DNA of 20,554 nt from a virus: positions 1-20,554 of the IMG/VR virus record IMGVR_UViG_3300030519_000042. One strand, 5' to 3'. The position numbers and the translations under genes are program-made. The notes beneath the pieces were generated by a model. That model was not told where the DNA came from, made no database searches, and saw nothing but the letters and a program-made list of their open reading frames with translations. Positions 1 to 7,610 of the stretch are shown here, piece by piece. Every line of letters starts with the position of its first letter. Positions within the stretch are counted from its first letter, which is position 1.

Positions 1-2
1 CG

Positions 3-1262
3 GCGGTTTCGGCGGTTGGCGGCGGCACGGGCGCGACTTTCACTTGGACCTATAAGCAGGGCCTCAGCTTGGCGTCAAAGTATACGGGTTCGGGCGCCAA
101 TGCCGACACCGCCCAGTTGATGGCCGGCAATCAGGTCGGAACGTGGGCGGTGGTGATCAGCCATCCGGGTCGATCATCCGAGACGTTCCAAAACATCGGG
201 CTTGGGCTCACGGGTCTAAATCTTTGGACCGCTATCGCCGCCGCGATCAATAACGGTATCGGCGGCCAAGGGCCGTCCCAAATCATGGTCGCCACGGTCG
301 GAACGAGCACGACCGCGCCGACTGCTCAGACGGTCACCCTGTCGGGAGGCACGGACGGATGGTCCGGTGTCACCGATACGACGCTGATCGGCTCAGATTC
401 AGCTCCTCGCACCGGCATGTATGCCCTGCGCAAGAGCGGCGCGGCGCTCGGCATGTTGGCCGACTGCACCACGGAATCGACGTTTCCGACCCAGATTGTC
501 TATGGGCTTTCGGAGGGGACTTACATGGTTGGCGTCACCCCGGCGGGTGACACGATCAGCAACGCCGCGACCACCAAGGCGTCTACCGGCATCGATAGCT
601 ATGCATTCAAGCTGATGTTCGGCGACTGGTGCTATTGGCTGGATAGCGTCAATAACATCCTTCAGCGGCTGGTTTCTCCGCAAGCCTTCGTCGCCGGATG
701 GCTCGCGGCGAATGGTCCGCAAAACTCCTCGCTGAACAAGCAGCTTCAAGGGATCATCGCGACCCAGAAGAGCACGACGCTTGTCCCGTATCAGGATGAC
801 GAGCTGGCTCAGCTCTACACCGCCGGGATCGATGTCATCGCGACGCCTTGCCCTGGCGGCCCGTATTTCGGCGCTCAGAACGGCCACAACACGTCCTCGA
901 ACAACGCCATCTGGGGCGACAACTATTCGAGGATGACCAACTTCCTGGCTGCGACGATCAACACCGGCGTCGGCCCGTTCATCGGTCAGATCCAATATGC
1001 CAAACAGCAGCGCCAAGCCAAGGCCACGCTGACCGCCTTCTTGTCCGATCTGCAAAACGCCAATCCGCCGGTGATCGGCAATTCGTCGGGAACGACGCCG
1101 TTCTCTGTCACCATCGGCAACAATGCGGCGCAGGTCGCGGCCGGTAAGGAAATCGCCACCGTCCAAGTCCAATACGGCGCGATCATTGAGCAATTCATCG
1201 TCAACATCGAAGGCGGCCAGTCGGTGGTTATCACCTCCACTGTGACGACCTCGGCCCCGTAG
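3..1262 (+). CDS. Contractile tail sheath protein (5' end cut by window)
   Basis: This is the tail sheath protein, which polymerises around the tail tube and contracts to drive it into the cell. The frame is open to the first bases of the window (reading AVSAVGGG... from position 3), so the TTG at 69 is internal and the true start lies outside. The visible 419 codons end in the typical sheath C-terminal region: an asparagine-rich NGHNTSSN loop, then WGDNYSRMTNFLAATI, a GPFIGQ turn, an amphipathic helix and a beta-rich end that in this family forms the handshake with neighbouring subunits. The tube gene follows 10 bases after the stop, the standard sheath-tube order. The stop codon TAG overlaps the AGGAGG ribosome site of the tube gene. 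Identification is from family resemblance and gene order (Mu gpL/FI-type sheaths); I am confident of sheath and less sure of subfamily. Confidence 0.92.
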   Translation, partial: AVSAVGGGTGATFTWTYKQGLSLASKYTGSGANADTAQLMAGNQVGTWAVVISHPGRSSETFQNIGLGLTGLNLWTAIAAAINNGIGGQGPSQIMVATVGTSTTAPTAQTVTLSGGTDGWSGVTDTTLIGSDSAPRTGMYALRKSGAALGMLADCTTESTFPTQIVYGLSEGTYMVGVTPAGDTISNAATTKASTGIDSYAFKLMFGDWCYWLDSVNNILQRLVSPQAFVAGWLAANGPQNSSLNKQLQGIIATQKSTTLVPYQDDELAQLYTAGIDVIATPCPGGPYFGAQNGHNTSSNNAIWGDNYSRMTNFLAATINTGVGPFIGQIQYAKQQRQAKATLTAFLSDLQNANPPVIGNSSGTTPFSVTIGNNAAQVAAGKEIATVQVQYGAIIEQFIVNIEGGQSVVITSTVTTSAP

Positions 1263-1272
1263 GAGGTTCTGA

Positions 1273-1713
1273 ATGCCCGCATCCGCCTACAACGTCGGCG
1301 CCGACGCTGTTTTCACCCTGTTTACGTCGGCCGGGATCATCGACACCGATGCGTCCGCCGGTGTGACATCGTTCAAGGCTAAGCAGCTCACGACGCTGAT
1401 CAAGGACATCCGCATCAACGGGCAGATGTATCCGGCGCATCTGCCGGAAGGTTGGGAAGGATCGTTCATTTACACGCGGGTCGATTCCGCGCTGGACGAC
1501 TATTTCGCCGATCTTGAGGCGTCCTACTACCAGGGCAATGATCTGCCGACTGGCACAATCACCCAAACAATCACCAACGTCGATGGCACGATCAGCGAAT
1601 ATCGTTTCGAGGATTTGGCCCTGATGCTCGACGACGCGGGCAATTACGAGGGTAACAAGGAGGTCAAGATGGGCATCTCGTTCGTCGCCGGACGCCGGAT
1701 CAAGGTGCTCTGA
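1273..1713 (+). CDS. Tail tube protein
   Basis: 146 residues, the size expected for a Mu gpM/P2 FII-type tail tube subunit, which stacks as hexamer rings inside the sheath. The protein is beta-rich and lacks cysteine; it has a long central loop (INGQMYPAHLPEGWEGSF) and an acidic helix-forming segment (DSALDDYFADLEASYYQG), then paired strands with TGTITQTITNVDG. The ATG at 1273 has a perfect AGGAGG at 1261-1266, six bases upstream, overlapping the sheath stop. The stop overlaps the ATG of the next gene (TGATG). Position directly after the sheath and before a frameshifted chaperone is the strongest evidence for the tube assignment; sequence motifs alone would be weaker. Confidence 0.88.
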   Translation: MPASAYNVGADAVFTLFTSAGIIDTDASAGVTSFKAKQLTTLIKDIRINGQMYPAHLPEGWEGSFIYTRVDSALDDYFADLEASYYQGNDLPTGTITQTITNVDGTISEYRFEDLALMLDDAGNYEGNKEVKMGISFVAGRRIKVL

Positions 1714-2099
1714 TGGGAACGGCAACTGTTCGGCGCGGTGCTGGCGCGGCGCCGCCGAGTGAGGAATTGGCGAAAGCCGCCGCCGCGCCCGTCGTGTTGA
1801 CGGACGGGTCGGGGCGTAAGATCACGCTGGTTAAGCCGAGCGTCTTGGCTGAATTTCGACTGGTCAAGATCATGGGGCCGGAACTGGCAGCCAATACAAC
1901 CTATATGCAAATGATCCTGCCCTTGATTTATGTGCAGTCGATCAATGATGAAGCCGTCCCGTTCCCGCAATCGGATCGCAACGTCGAGGCGTTGATCACA
2001 CGACTTGGCGAGGACGGAATAGCCGCCGTCATGAGTGCGATGATGAAGCACTTCGCCCATCGCCCGCTTGACGAAGTCCAGGCCGAAATAAAAAACTAG
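1713..2099 (+). CDS. Tail assembly chaperone, short (0-frame) product
   Basis: 128-residue protein corresponding to the short product of the tail-assembly chaperone pair (lambda gpG, Mu gp41-type). In this family it binds the tape measure during tail assembly and is absent from the finished virion. The N-terminus is Ala-rich and disordered (to about residue 27), followed by a small beta unit (VVLTDGSGRKITLVKPSVLAEFR) and helices ending HFAHRPLDEVQAEIKN. Translation in frame stops at TAG 2097-2099 immediately after an A AAA AAC slippery heptamer, so a fraction of ribosomes should shift to the longer product. The start overlaps the tube stop as TGATG, implying coupled translation. Confidence 0.86.
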   Translation: MGTATVRRGAGAAPPSEELAKAAAAPVVLTDGSGRKITLVKPSVLAEFRLVKIMGPELAANTTYMQMILPLIYVQSINDEAVPFPQSDRNVEALITRLGEDGIAAVMSAMMKHFAHRPLDEVQAEIKN

Positions 2100-2275
2100 C
2101 CACCGCCCAGCCGGTTATCGAAGCTCTGTGGCTGGTGCGGAACGGCGTTCCCTTCGATACGGCATTTCAACTTTCAGATGAGGCGCGCCAAGCTTTCGCG
2201 ATAGTCTTTTCGCAATTTGAATCGGGCAATAAATTTGACTGGAATCGCTGGGAATTTCCAGAGAGGGCGGACTGA
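1713..2275 (+). CDS. Tail assembly chaperone, -1 frameshift extended product
   Basis: Predicted join(1713..2096,2096..2275), 187 residues. The first 128 residues are those of the short chaperone. After AAC at 2094-2096 the ribosome slips back one base and reads CTA GCC ACC ..., adding 59 residues that begin LATAQPVIEALW, contain NGVPFDTAFQLSDEAR and FDWNRWEF, and stop at TGA 2273-2275. The extension is fully open, has no start codon of its own with a good ribosome site, and carries the (N/E)GVPFD.AF...FDW pattern I associate with downstream chaperone ORFs of Mu-like phages. The stop overlaps the next start (TGATG at 2273-2277), closing what would otherwise be a 175-base gap. Long and short products are both needed for tail assembly in lambda-type systems; that role is inferred here. 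Confidence 0.82.
2090..2096 (+). promoter_or_regulatory. Programmed -1 ribosomal frameshift site (A AAA AAC)
   Basis: Six A residues plus C in the exact X XXY YYZ register (codons ATA AAA AAC, then TAG), immediately before the chaperone stop codon. Eleven bases on, CCAGCC (2107-2112) can pair with GGCTGG (2130-2135), giving a possible stimulatory stem, though the loop is long. The -1 frame stays open to 2275. A AAA AAC is one of the most efficient bacterial slippery heptamers. Confidence 0.85.
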
Positions 2276-2868
2276 TGACGACCGTATTCAGCAGTTTCGC
2301 GCAAATGGCCGTTCGCTTCATGGAAATGGAAGGCGGCTTGGCGATGTATCTCCAAGACGGACTTAACAAGGCGCTTGGAAAGATTGAGCACTCTGCGAAG
2401 GACATGCTCGGGCATTATCAAGGCTCAGTCGGTCCTTTTCCGGCATGGGCGCCGTTGGCCGAAAGCACGATGGAAGAGCGCGAACACCTCGGCTTTCCAC
2501 CGGATGATCCATTGTATCGTTTGGGCGAATTGCGCGACGCGATTGAGCGCGAGGTTGATGGCTTGGAAGGCGTTGTCGGCGTAAAAGGCGGTCGGTTACA
2601 CTCGCCCTATATCGACAACGATGGCGTGGTCCATGGTGGCGACACCGAAATCGGCGACATCGCGCTTGATCAGGAATTAGGGACACTCCGCATACCGCCA
2701 AGGCCATTCCTTGGCCCAGCGGCATTCCTGAACAAGGAAGCGATCCAAGCCCTCGTAGGGGCGGCGCTGATCAGCGGCTTCGTGACTCAACGGACTGGCG
2801 CGTCGTTTATCCAATCGGTCATGCCCGGATGGATGGGCTATGAGGGCGAGACGCCCGATTACCGCTAG
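2275..2868 (+). CDS. HK97-gp10-like / virion morphogenesis tail completion protein
   Basis: 197 residues. The central part has the signature layout of gp10-like head-tail completion proteins: W(A)PLAESTMEEREHLG, then PLYRLGELRDAIEREV, a VGV beta unit, SPYI, and near the end DQELGT followed by IPPRPFLGPA. In this family the protein closes the tail end that joins the head. The N-terminal 60 residues are helical (FSSFAQMAVRFMEMEGG...). The start overlaps the end of the frameshifted chaperone (TGATG). Its position between chaperone and tape measure is unusual, since such completion genes normally lie upstream of the tube or sheath. There are no cysteines. The stop codon TAG sits in a CTAG shared with the convergent minus-strand gene. 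Family assignment is by motif resemblance, moderately sure. Confidence 0.72.
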   Translation: MTTVFSSFAQMAVRFMEMEGGLAMYLQDGLNKALGKIEHSAKDMLGHYQGSVGPFPAWAPLAESTMEEREHLGFPPDDPLYRLGELRDAIEREVDGLEGVVGVKGGRLHSPYIDNDGVVHGGDTEIGDIALDQELGTLRIPPRPFLGPAAFLNKEAIQALVGAALISGFVTQRTGASFIQSVMPGWMGYEGETPDYR

Positions 2869-3095
2869 GTAGTCACGAATGCGCCGAACACGTCGTAAGC
2901 GATGATAAGCGCGCCAACGAGCAACGTCCCAAAGATCACAATCCCGGCCAGCGAAACGAGGCCAATCGCTACGAGTTGGTAAAGGGGTGGGCGATATGGT
3001 CTCGGCTGGGACCAGACCTGACGCGGTTTGATCTCGACGACGCCTTCGCCATGCAGATCAATGAGCGCCCGCTCAAATCTGTTTCGGCGCCTCAT
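2865..3095 (-). CDS. Small single-pass membrane protein, candidate moron
   Basis: 76 residues on the strand opposite to the whole tail operon, filling most of the 266-base gap between the completion protein and the tape measure. Residues 1-40 are basic and hydrophilic (MRRRNRFERALIDLHGEG...PRPYRPPLYQ); residues about 41-72 form one strongly hydrophobic segment (LVAIGLVSLAGIVIFGTLLV...), so the predicted topology has the N-terminus in the cytoplasm. Its stop overlaps the stop of the convergent gene in a shared CTAG, the tight packing typical of real phage genes. I see no clear ribosome site before the ATG. An inserted small membrane protein on the opposite strand fits a moron, possibly expressed in the lysogen (for example superinfection exclusion), but no family is recognised and the function is unknown. 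Confidence 0.5.
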   Translation of the reverse strand: MRRRNRFERALIDLHGEGVVEIKPRQVWSQPRPYRPPLYQLVAIGLVSLAGIVIFGTLLVGALIIAYDVFGAFVTT

Positions 3096-3134
3096 GATGG
3101 AGAATGACCCATTTTTGAAGCCTATACCATCGCG

Positions 3135-4967
3135 GTGAGGGTGTCGCTCATCAACAATATCTCTTCGGGGTTGATCTCGCTTGCGCGCCAGTTCAGCGCC
3201 GCTCAGGGAAACGCCGCCGCGTTCAAGAAAGAGTTAAGCCAGATCAAGGGCCTTATGATCGCATCTGCAGGTCTTGGCGTCGCTGGTGCGCTGATTGCTG
3301 TTCCGATCGTGAAAGCGGTGTCTAACGCGGCTGAACTGCAAAAACAGATGCTCGGCGTTCAAGCCGCAACGCGCGGATCAACAGCCGAAATGGATGCAAT
3401 GCGGCTCGCGGCGGAAAAGGCATCGTCGGTGACTGTGTTTTCCAGCGTCCAAGTCGCCGGGCTCGCCAAGATCATGGCGACAACTTCAGCTCTGAGCGCA
3501 AGCCAGATCACCGCGGCGATTCCGGCCTATACTCGCTATGCTGACGTCCAATATCTCATGAAGGGGACATCGCCGGAAGAGTCCGTCCGTGAGGGCATCA
3601 CGCTGGCGCACCAAGCTGGACATTTCGATGCAGCGTCGGCGAGCAAATATCTTGACCTATTGACCAAGGCGTCAATGGTCATTCCAGGAAGCGTCACGCA
3701 ACTCGGCCATGCACTGAAATATAGTCAGGGCGTGGCGCGGGCGGAATTGGGCGTTGATGACGACAATATGATATTGCTCACGGCGCTTATGTCGCGCATG
3801 GGCCTTTCAGGATCGCGCGGTGGCACGAATTTGATCGCAGCGATGACCCGTTCAATTCCCGGCATTTTCGGTTCTGGACTTTTGACGGGCAAAAGCGGCG
3901 AAGCGCTCAAAGCCATGGGCATGGTCGATGCTCAAGGACAATCACTGTTTTTGAAAAGCGGAAAGTTCGACACGATCGGCTGGATTGGCGGCCTATCGGG
4001 GTATGTCAATCGCGAGTTCGCATCTCACCCCGAGGGCATTGCGCGTCAGGCCATTCTTTCCAATTTTCAACATGCGTTCGGCACTCAGGGCTCGCGGGTC
4101 GCATCGCTGCTCTCGACACCGATCGCGCTTGAACAATTAAAAATGATTGGCGCCCGTATGCAAAGCGCGGGCGGCGTTGATCAAATCCAATCTATGTTCG
4201 CAGGCCAATCGGTCAGTCAGCAATGGCAGGACGCATCCACCAATTTCCAAAATGCGCTGACCGAACTCGGTTACACGCTTTTGCCAGCGGCGACGAAGGC
4301 GCTTGTTGCGCTCAACTCTCAACTAACTGCGCTCACAAACTGGATTCACAACAACCAAGGCGCCGCAGGAGGGATCATGAAGGGAATGGTCGGCCTATCG
4401 GCGCTTTTACTTCTTGGCTCGCTGATCACCGGCGTCGCCGCTGCGCTCAAAAGTCTGTGGATGGTCGTTACATTCATTCGGCTTCCAGTGCTGTTTGGGG
4501 CTCTCCGGGCCGCGCTCCTTGGCGTTGGTGAGGCGATCGGAGGTGGCGTTGTTGGTGGCGTTTTAGCTGTAGTCGGTGAGTTGGCAGCGGGATTCGCCCT
4601 TGCGGCCGCAGCTGGCGCCGTTCTAGCTGTGACGCTCAAAAGCATCTGCGATTGGATCAATAACGCGCTCGGCATCCATGAAAAGGGCGCCGCATACGCT
4701 CGTGGCCAGGGGCCAGAACCGCCAGCTCATCTTAGCCCCTATAGCCCGCATTTGGCGCCGGGCGCACACGCTCGTGGCCAGGGGCCTTATGTCAGTCCCG
4801 CTGAACGAGGAAAAACGCCTGCGTCCTACGTCGTCATGATGGACGGTCAAAAGGTCGGCGTGCTCGTGTCCAAGCATCAGGCCAATTCGATTGGCGGCCC
4901 TCAACGGGCGTTGAACGGCTTTGATTCCAGCATGTCCTATAGCCCGATTGGATTAAGCGCGGCATGA
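3135..4967 (+). CDS. Tail tape measure protein
   Basis: 610 residues from the GTG at 3135. It sets tail length and passes through the tube during DNA ejection. The N-terminal third has the TP901-type core: helical VRVSLINNISSGLISLARQFSAAQ, a hydrophobic stretch (LMIASAGLGVAGALIAVPIV), then VSNAAELQKQMLGVQAATRGS and a long Ala-rich helical region. Around residues 415-515 lie long hydrophobic helices (SALLLLGSLITGVAAAL; GGVVGGVLAVVGELAAGFALAAAAGAVLAV). The C-terminal part is Pro/Gly/His-rich with a 24-codon duplicated ARGQGP motif. There is only one cysteine. The next gene overlaps by ATGA. The start is unsure: the frame is open back to 3108 and reads PIFEAYTIAV before VRVSL, so the real N-terminus may begin at ATT 3111 (see findings). 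Confidence 0.92.
   Translation: MRVSLINNISSGLISLARQFSAAQGNAAAFKKELSQIKGLMIASAGLGVAGALIAVPIVKAVSNAAELQKQMLGVQAATRGSTAEMDAMRLAAEKASSVTVFSSVQVAGLAKIMATTSALSASQITAAIPAYTRYADVQYLMKGTSPEESVREGITLAHQAGHFDAASASKYLDLLTKASMVIPGSVTQLGHALKYSQGVARAELGVDDDNMILLTALMSRMGLSGSRGGTNLIAAMTRSIPGIFGSGLLTGKSGEALKAMGMVDAQGQSLFLKSGKFDTIGWIGGLSGYVNREFASHPEGIARQAILSNFQHAFGTQGSRVASLLSTPIALEQLKMIGARMQSAGGVDQIQSMFAGQSVSQQWQDASTNFQNALTELGYTLLPAATKALVALNSQLTALTNWIHNNQGAAGGIMKGMVGLSALLLLGSLITGVAAALKSLWMVVTFIRLPVLFGALRAALLGVGEAIGGGVVGGVLAVVGELAAGFALAAAAGAVLAVTLKSICDWINNALGIHEKGAAYARGQGPEPPAHLSPYSPHLAPGAHARGQGPYVSPAERGKTPASYVVMMDGQKVGVLVSKHQANSIGGPQRALNGFDSSMSYSPIGLSAA
4696..4786 (+). repeat. Direct 19-bp repeat in tape measure gene
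   Basis: ACGCTCGTGGCCAGGGGCC occurs at 4696-4714 and again, identical, at 4768-4786: a 72-base (24-codon) in-frame spacing. It duplicates the peptide ARGQGP in the Pro/Gly-rich linker before the C-terminus of the tape measure. Perfect identity suggests a recent duplication or a slippage hotspot able to change linker, and so tail, length in 24-residue steps. Confidence 0.85.
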
Positions 4968-5797
4968 GCCCGATAACGCTCACCCTCGGCGGCGTCGTTT
5001 TCACTGGGATGGAAATCCCGGCCGCGATCTCGTGGGGCGGCGCCCAGGCGCATCAAACCCATAAGATGCTTGGGGGCGCGCGGGTGATTGACGCGCTCGG
5101 CCGCGACGATCGGCCGATCACATGGGCGGGACGCTTCCAAGGCGCGAACGCCCTCACTCGCGCTCAAACGATTGACCAGATGCGGGCTAGCGGCCAGCAG
5201 GTCGCGCTGACCTGGGATAATTTCTCATATCTAGTTTTGGTCGCTGAATTTTCGCCCGATTATCAGCGAACCTACCAAATTCCCTATTCGATCTCGCTTG
5301 AGGTGGTTTCCTCATCTCCTGCGGTCGCGTCAAGCAAAGCGACACTCGACGATCTGGTTGATGGCGACGTGACCAACGCGACCACGATCGCGGCCGGATT
5401 GTCGCCGATCACTCTGCCGGTCGGGAGTGCTGGCCTGACATCGGCGATTGCATCCACGCTCGCCGGATTGCCCGGCAATATCAGCAACCCCATAGCGGCC
5501 CTACAGAGCGCAGTCAGCGCCGTGGGGACACTCCAGGGCGCTTCGCTTCAATCTTTGGGGCCGGTGGCCACGGCGGCCCAACAGGCGTTCTCTGCGATAG
5601 GCGCTGTCCAAACGGCGATGGATGCGGTGACATTAACCGGCTCATCAGTCGCCGGCGTCGTCGCCGGCCAGTTCGCACCGACGAGCATCGCGACATTCAT
5701 CGGCCAAACGTCGCTGATCACGCAGCAAGCCTCGGTTCAGCAAATCCTGTCATTGGTTAGCCGGGTGAAAAAGAACCTAGCTCAGGCGACGGGATAA
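4964..5797 (+). CDS. GpU-like / DNA-circularisation-type tail protein
   Basis: 277 residues. Residues 1-115 are a compact beta domain: a LGGVVFTG opening strand, then KMLGGARVIDALGRDDRPITWAGRF, helix RAQTIDQMRASGQQVALTW, and closing strands YLVLVAEFSPDY and IPYSISLEVV. This matches the pattern of P2 gpU and the N-terminal domain of Mu gpN-type proteins that sit at the tube end or at the baseplate-tube junction. Residues 130-277 are an Ala/Ser/Thr-rich helical tail absent from P2 gpU. The gene overlaps the tape measure stop by ATGA and precedes the LysM/gpX and gpD genes, matching a tail-tip position. No cysteines. Whether it is terminator-like or baseplate-like cannot be settled from sequence alone. 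Confidence 0.65.
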   Translation: MSPITLTLGGVVFTGMEIPAAISWGGAQAHQTHKMLGGARVIDALGRDDRPITWAGRFQGANALTRAQTIDQMRASGQQVALTWDNFSYLVLVAEFSPDYQRTYQIPYSISLEVVSSSPAVASSKATLDDLVDGDVTNATTIAAGLSPITLPVGSAGLTSAIASTLAGLPGNISNPIAALQSAVSAVGTLQGASLQSLGPVATAAQQAFSAIGAVQTAMDAVTLTGSSVAGVVAGQFAPTSIATFIGQTSLITQQASVQQILSLVSRVKKNLAQATG

Positions 5798-5800
5798 ACC

Positions 5801-6013
5801 ATGGCTAATGTCGTCACGGCGGCGCCGGTCCAGACAGTCAATGTAAACGGGGCGAACCTCTATCAGCTCGCGGCTCAATATCTGCTTGATGCGACCCAGT
5901 GGTATCGAATCGCCCAATTGAACGGGCTTTCTGACCCGTTCGTGGTTGGTCCGCTGACCCTGAAAATCCCGCCGATCGGTCCAAGCAATGGCGGGGTGAT
6001 GGGATCGTCATGA
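5801..6013 (+). CDS. LysM-like tail protein (gpX-like)
   Basis: 70 residues forming a single LysM-like unit: an NGANLYQLAAQYLLDATQWYRIAQLNGL segment with the helix-turn-helix spacing of LysM, then DPFVVGPLTLKIPP, where the usual 'G..L.IP' ending of the motif is visible. P2 gpX and related small LysM proteins tie the hub to the tail tube. The ATG comes three bases after the upstream stop (ATAAACCATGG) and the stop overlaps the gpD start (ATGA). The short glycine- and serine-rich C-terminus (GPSNGGVMGSS) is probably disordered. Role in baseplate or tail-tip assembly is inferred from family and position. Confidence 0.8.
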   Translation: MANVVTAAPVQTVNVNGANLYQLAAQYLLDATQWYRIAQLNGLSDPFVVGPLTLKIPPIGPSNGGVMGSS

Positions 6014-7074
6014 TCAGCCTCGTGCGCCAAGTTGGCGGCATCCTTTTGCTCAACGGCGTGCAAGTGCCGTGGAAATCGCTATCAATCAGCAGCAATAACA
6101 ATTACGAGGCCGACACGTTCAAAGCCGATGTCGCCGTAGCGTCGCTTCCAAAGGGACTTCAGCGGGCCGATATTTCCAATCTGACAACCATCACGGCTGA
6201 AATACGTTTTTCGCTCGACGGCAAGAGCTGGACGAGCATGTTAACCGGCGTGGTCGATAAGGTGCGTGACGATTTCGTCGGCGGCACAATCAGTCTTGAG
6301 GGTCGCGACAACACGGCGTCATTCCTCGACACCAAAACGACGGCCAACTTCATGAACCAAACGTCGTCTCAGGTCGTGCAAAAGTTGGCCGCCGGTCATG
6401 GTTTCACGGCTGACGTAACGGCCACGTCCGCCAAGACTGGGCAGTATTATTCCAGCAATTACAACCGATTGACCGATGAAAAGACGGAATGGGATTTGCT
6501 GACCTTTCTGGCGAAGCAGGAAGGATATGCGATATGGATGACCGGGACGACGGTCCATTTTCACCCGGCCAGCCAAACCTATGGAACGCCTGTTCCGATC
6601 ATCTACACGCCGCCGACATCCGCGAGTGTGGCAAGCGGCAATTTTATTAGCCTCGTTTGCGGCCGAGAATTGACCTTGGCGGGCGATGTTTCGGTGCAAG
6701 TCTCTTCGTGGAATCACAAGGGCAAAGTCGCTCTGACCGCAACTGCCAAAGCCACCAAACAGGGACGCAGCACAGGCAAGGCAAGGTCACAACTCTACAT
6801 CCTTCGTGGTCCCGGAAAGACGAAAGCTCAAGCTGATGCGCTCGCGCAAGCCAAGTTGGAAGAAATCAGCCGCCATGAGCGCTCGATCGAACTCGGATTG
6901 CCGGCTGATCTGACCACCACGGCGCGCTCTCAGATCGCCTTGAGTGGAACCCAGACCAGTTACGATCAGACCTATTGGGTAGACACGATCGACCGATCTA
7001 TGGAGTTTGATGGCGGCTTCAAGATGACGATTAAGGGCAAGAACCACTCACCAGTTACGGTGATCACCTCATGA
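6010..7074 (+). CDS. Baseplate hub protein, phage late control gpD family
   Basis: 354 residues, the usual size of gpD/Mu gp44-type hub proteins (T4 gp27-like fold), a trimer linking tail tube to spike. Visible family features: opening beta domain with LLNGVQVPWKSLSISSNNNYEADTF, a VDKVRDDFVGGTISLEGRDNTASFLD stretch with the ubiquitous 'G(R/K)D' turn, helix SSQVVQKLAAGHGF, a central DEKTEWDLLTFLAKQEGY segment with the WD.L..LA...G pattern that is a hallmark of the family, and a late AQADALAQAKLEEISRHE helix followed by DTIDRSMEFDGGFKMTIKGKN. Overlaps its neighbours by ATGA on both sides. One cysteine. Confidence 0.88.
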   Translation: MISLVRQVGGILLLNGVQVPWKSLSISSNNNYEADTFKADVAVASLPKGLQRADISNLTTITAEIRFSLDGKSWTSMLTGVVDKVRDDFVGGTISLEGRDNTASFLDTKTTANFMNQTSSQVVQKLAAGHGFTADVTATSAKTGQYYSSNYNRLTDEKTEWDLLTFLAKQEGYAIWMTGTTVHFHPASQTYGTPVPIIYTPPTSASVASGNFISLVCGRELTLAGDVSVQVSSWNHKGKVALTATAKATKQGRSTGKARSQLYILRGPGKTKAQADALAQAKLEEISRHERSIELGLPADLTTTARSQIALSGTQTSYDQTYWVDTIDRSMEFDGGFKMTIKGKNHSPVTVITS

Positions 7075-7610
7075 TGCGCCAAATTCTCAACGCTGTGCGT
7101 CGCGAAGTCGCGTTGATGATGCAAAACATCGCGACCGTTCGCATGGGCATCGTCGATAGCTATGACCCGGTGACCCATACCGCGAAGGTCAAATTCCAGC
7201 CCGATGACACGTTGAGCGGATGGCTTCCGATCGGATCGGCGCGCGTCGGCGTGAATTGCGGGCTCGTCTTCGCACCAAACATCGGCGATCAGGTCGAGGT
7301 GCGGTTTCTTGAGGGTGTGCATGAGGCGGGTGTGATCGGCCTTCGATTCTATAGCGACCAAGATCCCCCTCCGAATGTCCCGGCTGGTGAATCGTGGTTC
7401 ATCAATGAGCAGGGCTCTGGCTGGAAATTCCACAATGATGGATCGGGAGAAATCACCACGACCGCCGCGCTGACCGTTACGGCGCCGATGATCATCCTCA
7501 CAGGCGAAACCCAGATCGGCGCCCCCGGCGGCAAGAAAGTCGCGTTGGATGGCGATCCAGTCGTTGGTGGGGTGATTCAAGCGTCATCGACCATGACAAA
7601 GGCGACCTAA
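7071..7610 (+). CDS. Baseplate assembly protein V (tail spike, OB-fold)
   Basis: 179 residues. Residues about 22-95 form the gpV/gp45-like OB domain: VRMGIVDSYDPVTHTAKVKF, GWLPIGSARVG, CGLVFAPNIGDQVEVRFLEG, AGVIGLRFY, with the PNIGDQVEV(R)F pattern typical of the family. Residues 100-160 are beta strands with a repeated short period (GESWFINEQGSGWKFHNDGSGEITTTAALTV...), consistent with the triple-stranded membrane-piercing spike, followed by IGAPGGKKVALDGDPVVGG, which is the common end of these proteins. I do not see the HxH iron-binding tip motif of P2 gpV. Sits between hub and wedge genes as in P2/Mu. Translation likely coupled on both sides (ATGA, TAATG). Confidence 0.9.
   Translation: MMRQILNAVRREVALMMQNIATVRMGIVDSYDPVTHTAKVKFQPDDTLSGWLPIGSARVGVNCGLVFAPNIGDQVEVRFLEGVHEAGVIGLRFYSDQDPPPNVPAGESWFINEQGSGWKFHNDGSGEITTTAALTVTAPMIILTGETQIGAPGGKKVALDGDPVVGGVIQASSTMTKAT

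Noticed and set aside
399-1193. 264-codon open frame on the minus strand
   Set aside because: Lies entirely inside the sheath gene; Arg/Gly/Asp-rich composition typical of an antisense shadow in GC-rich DNA, with no ribosome site or family motif.
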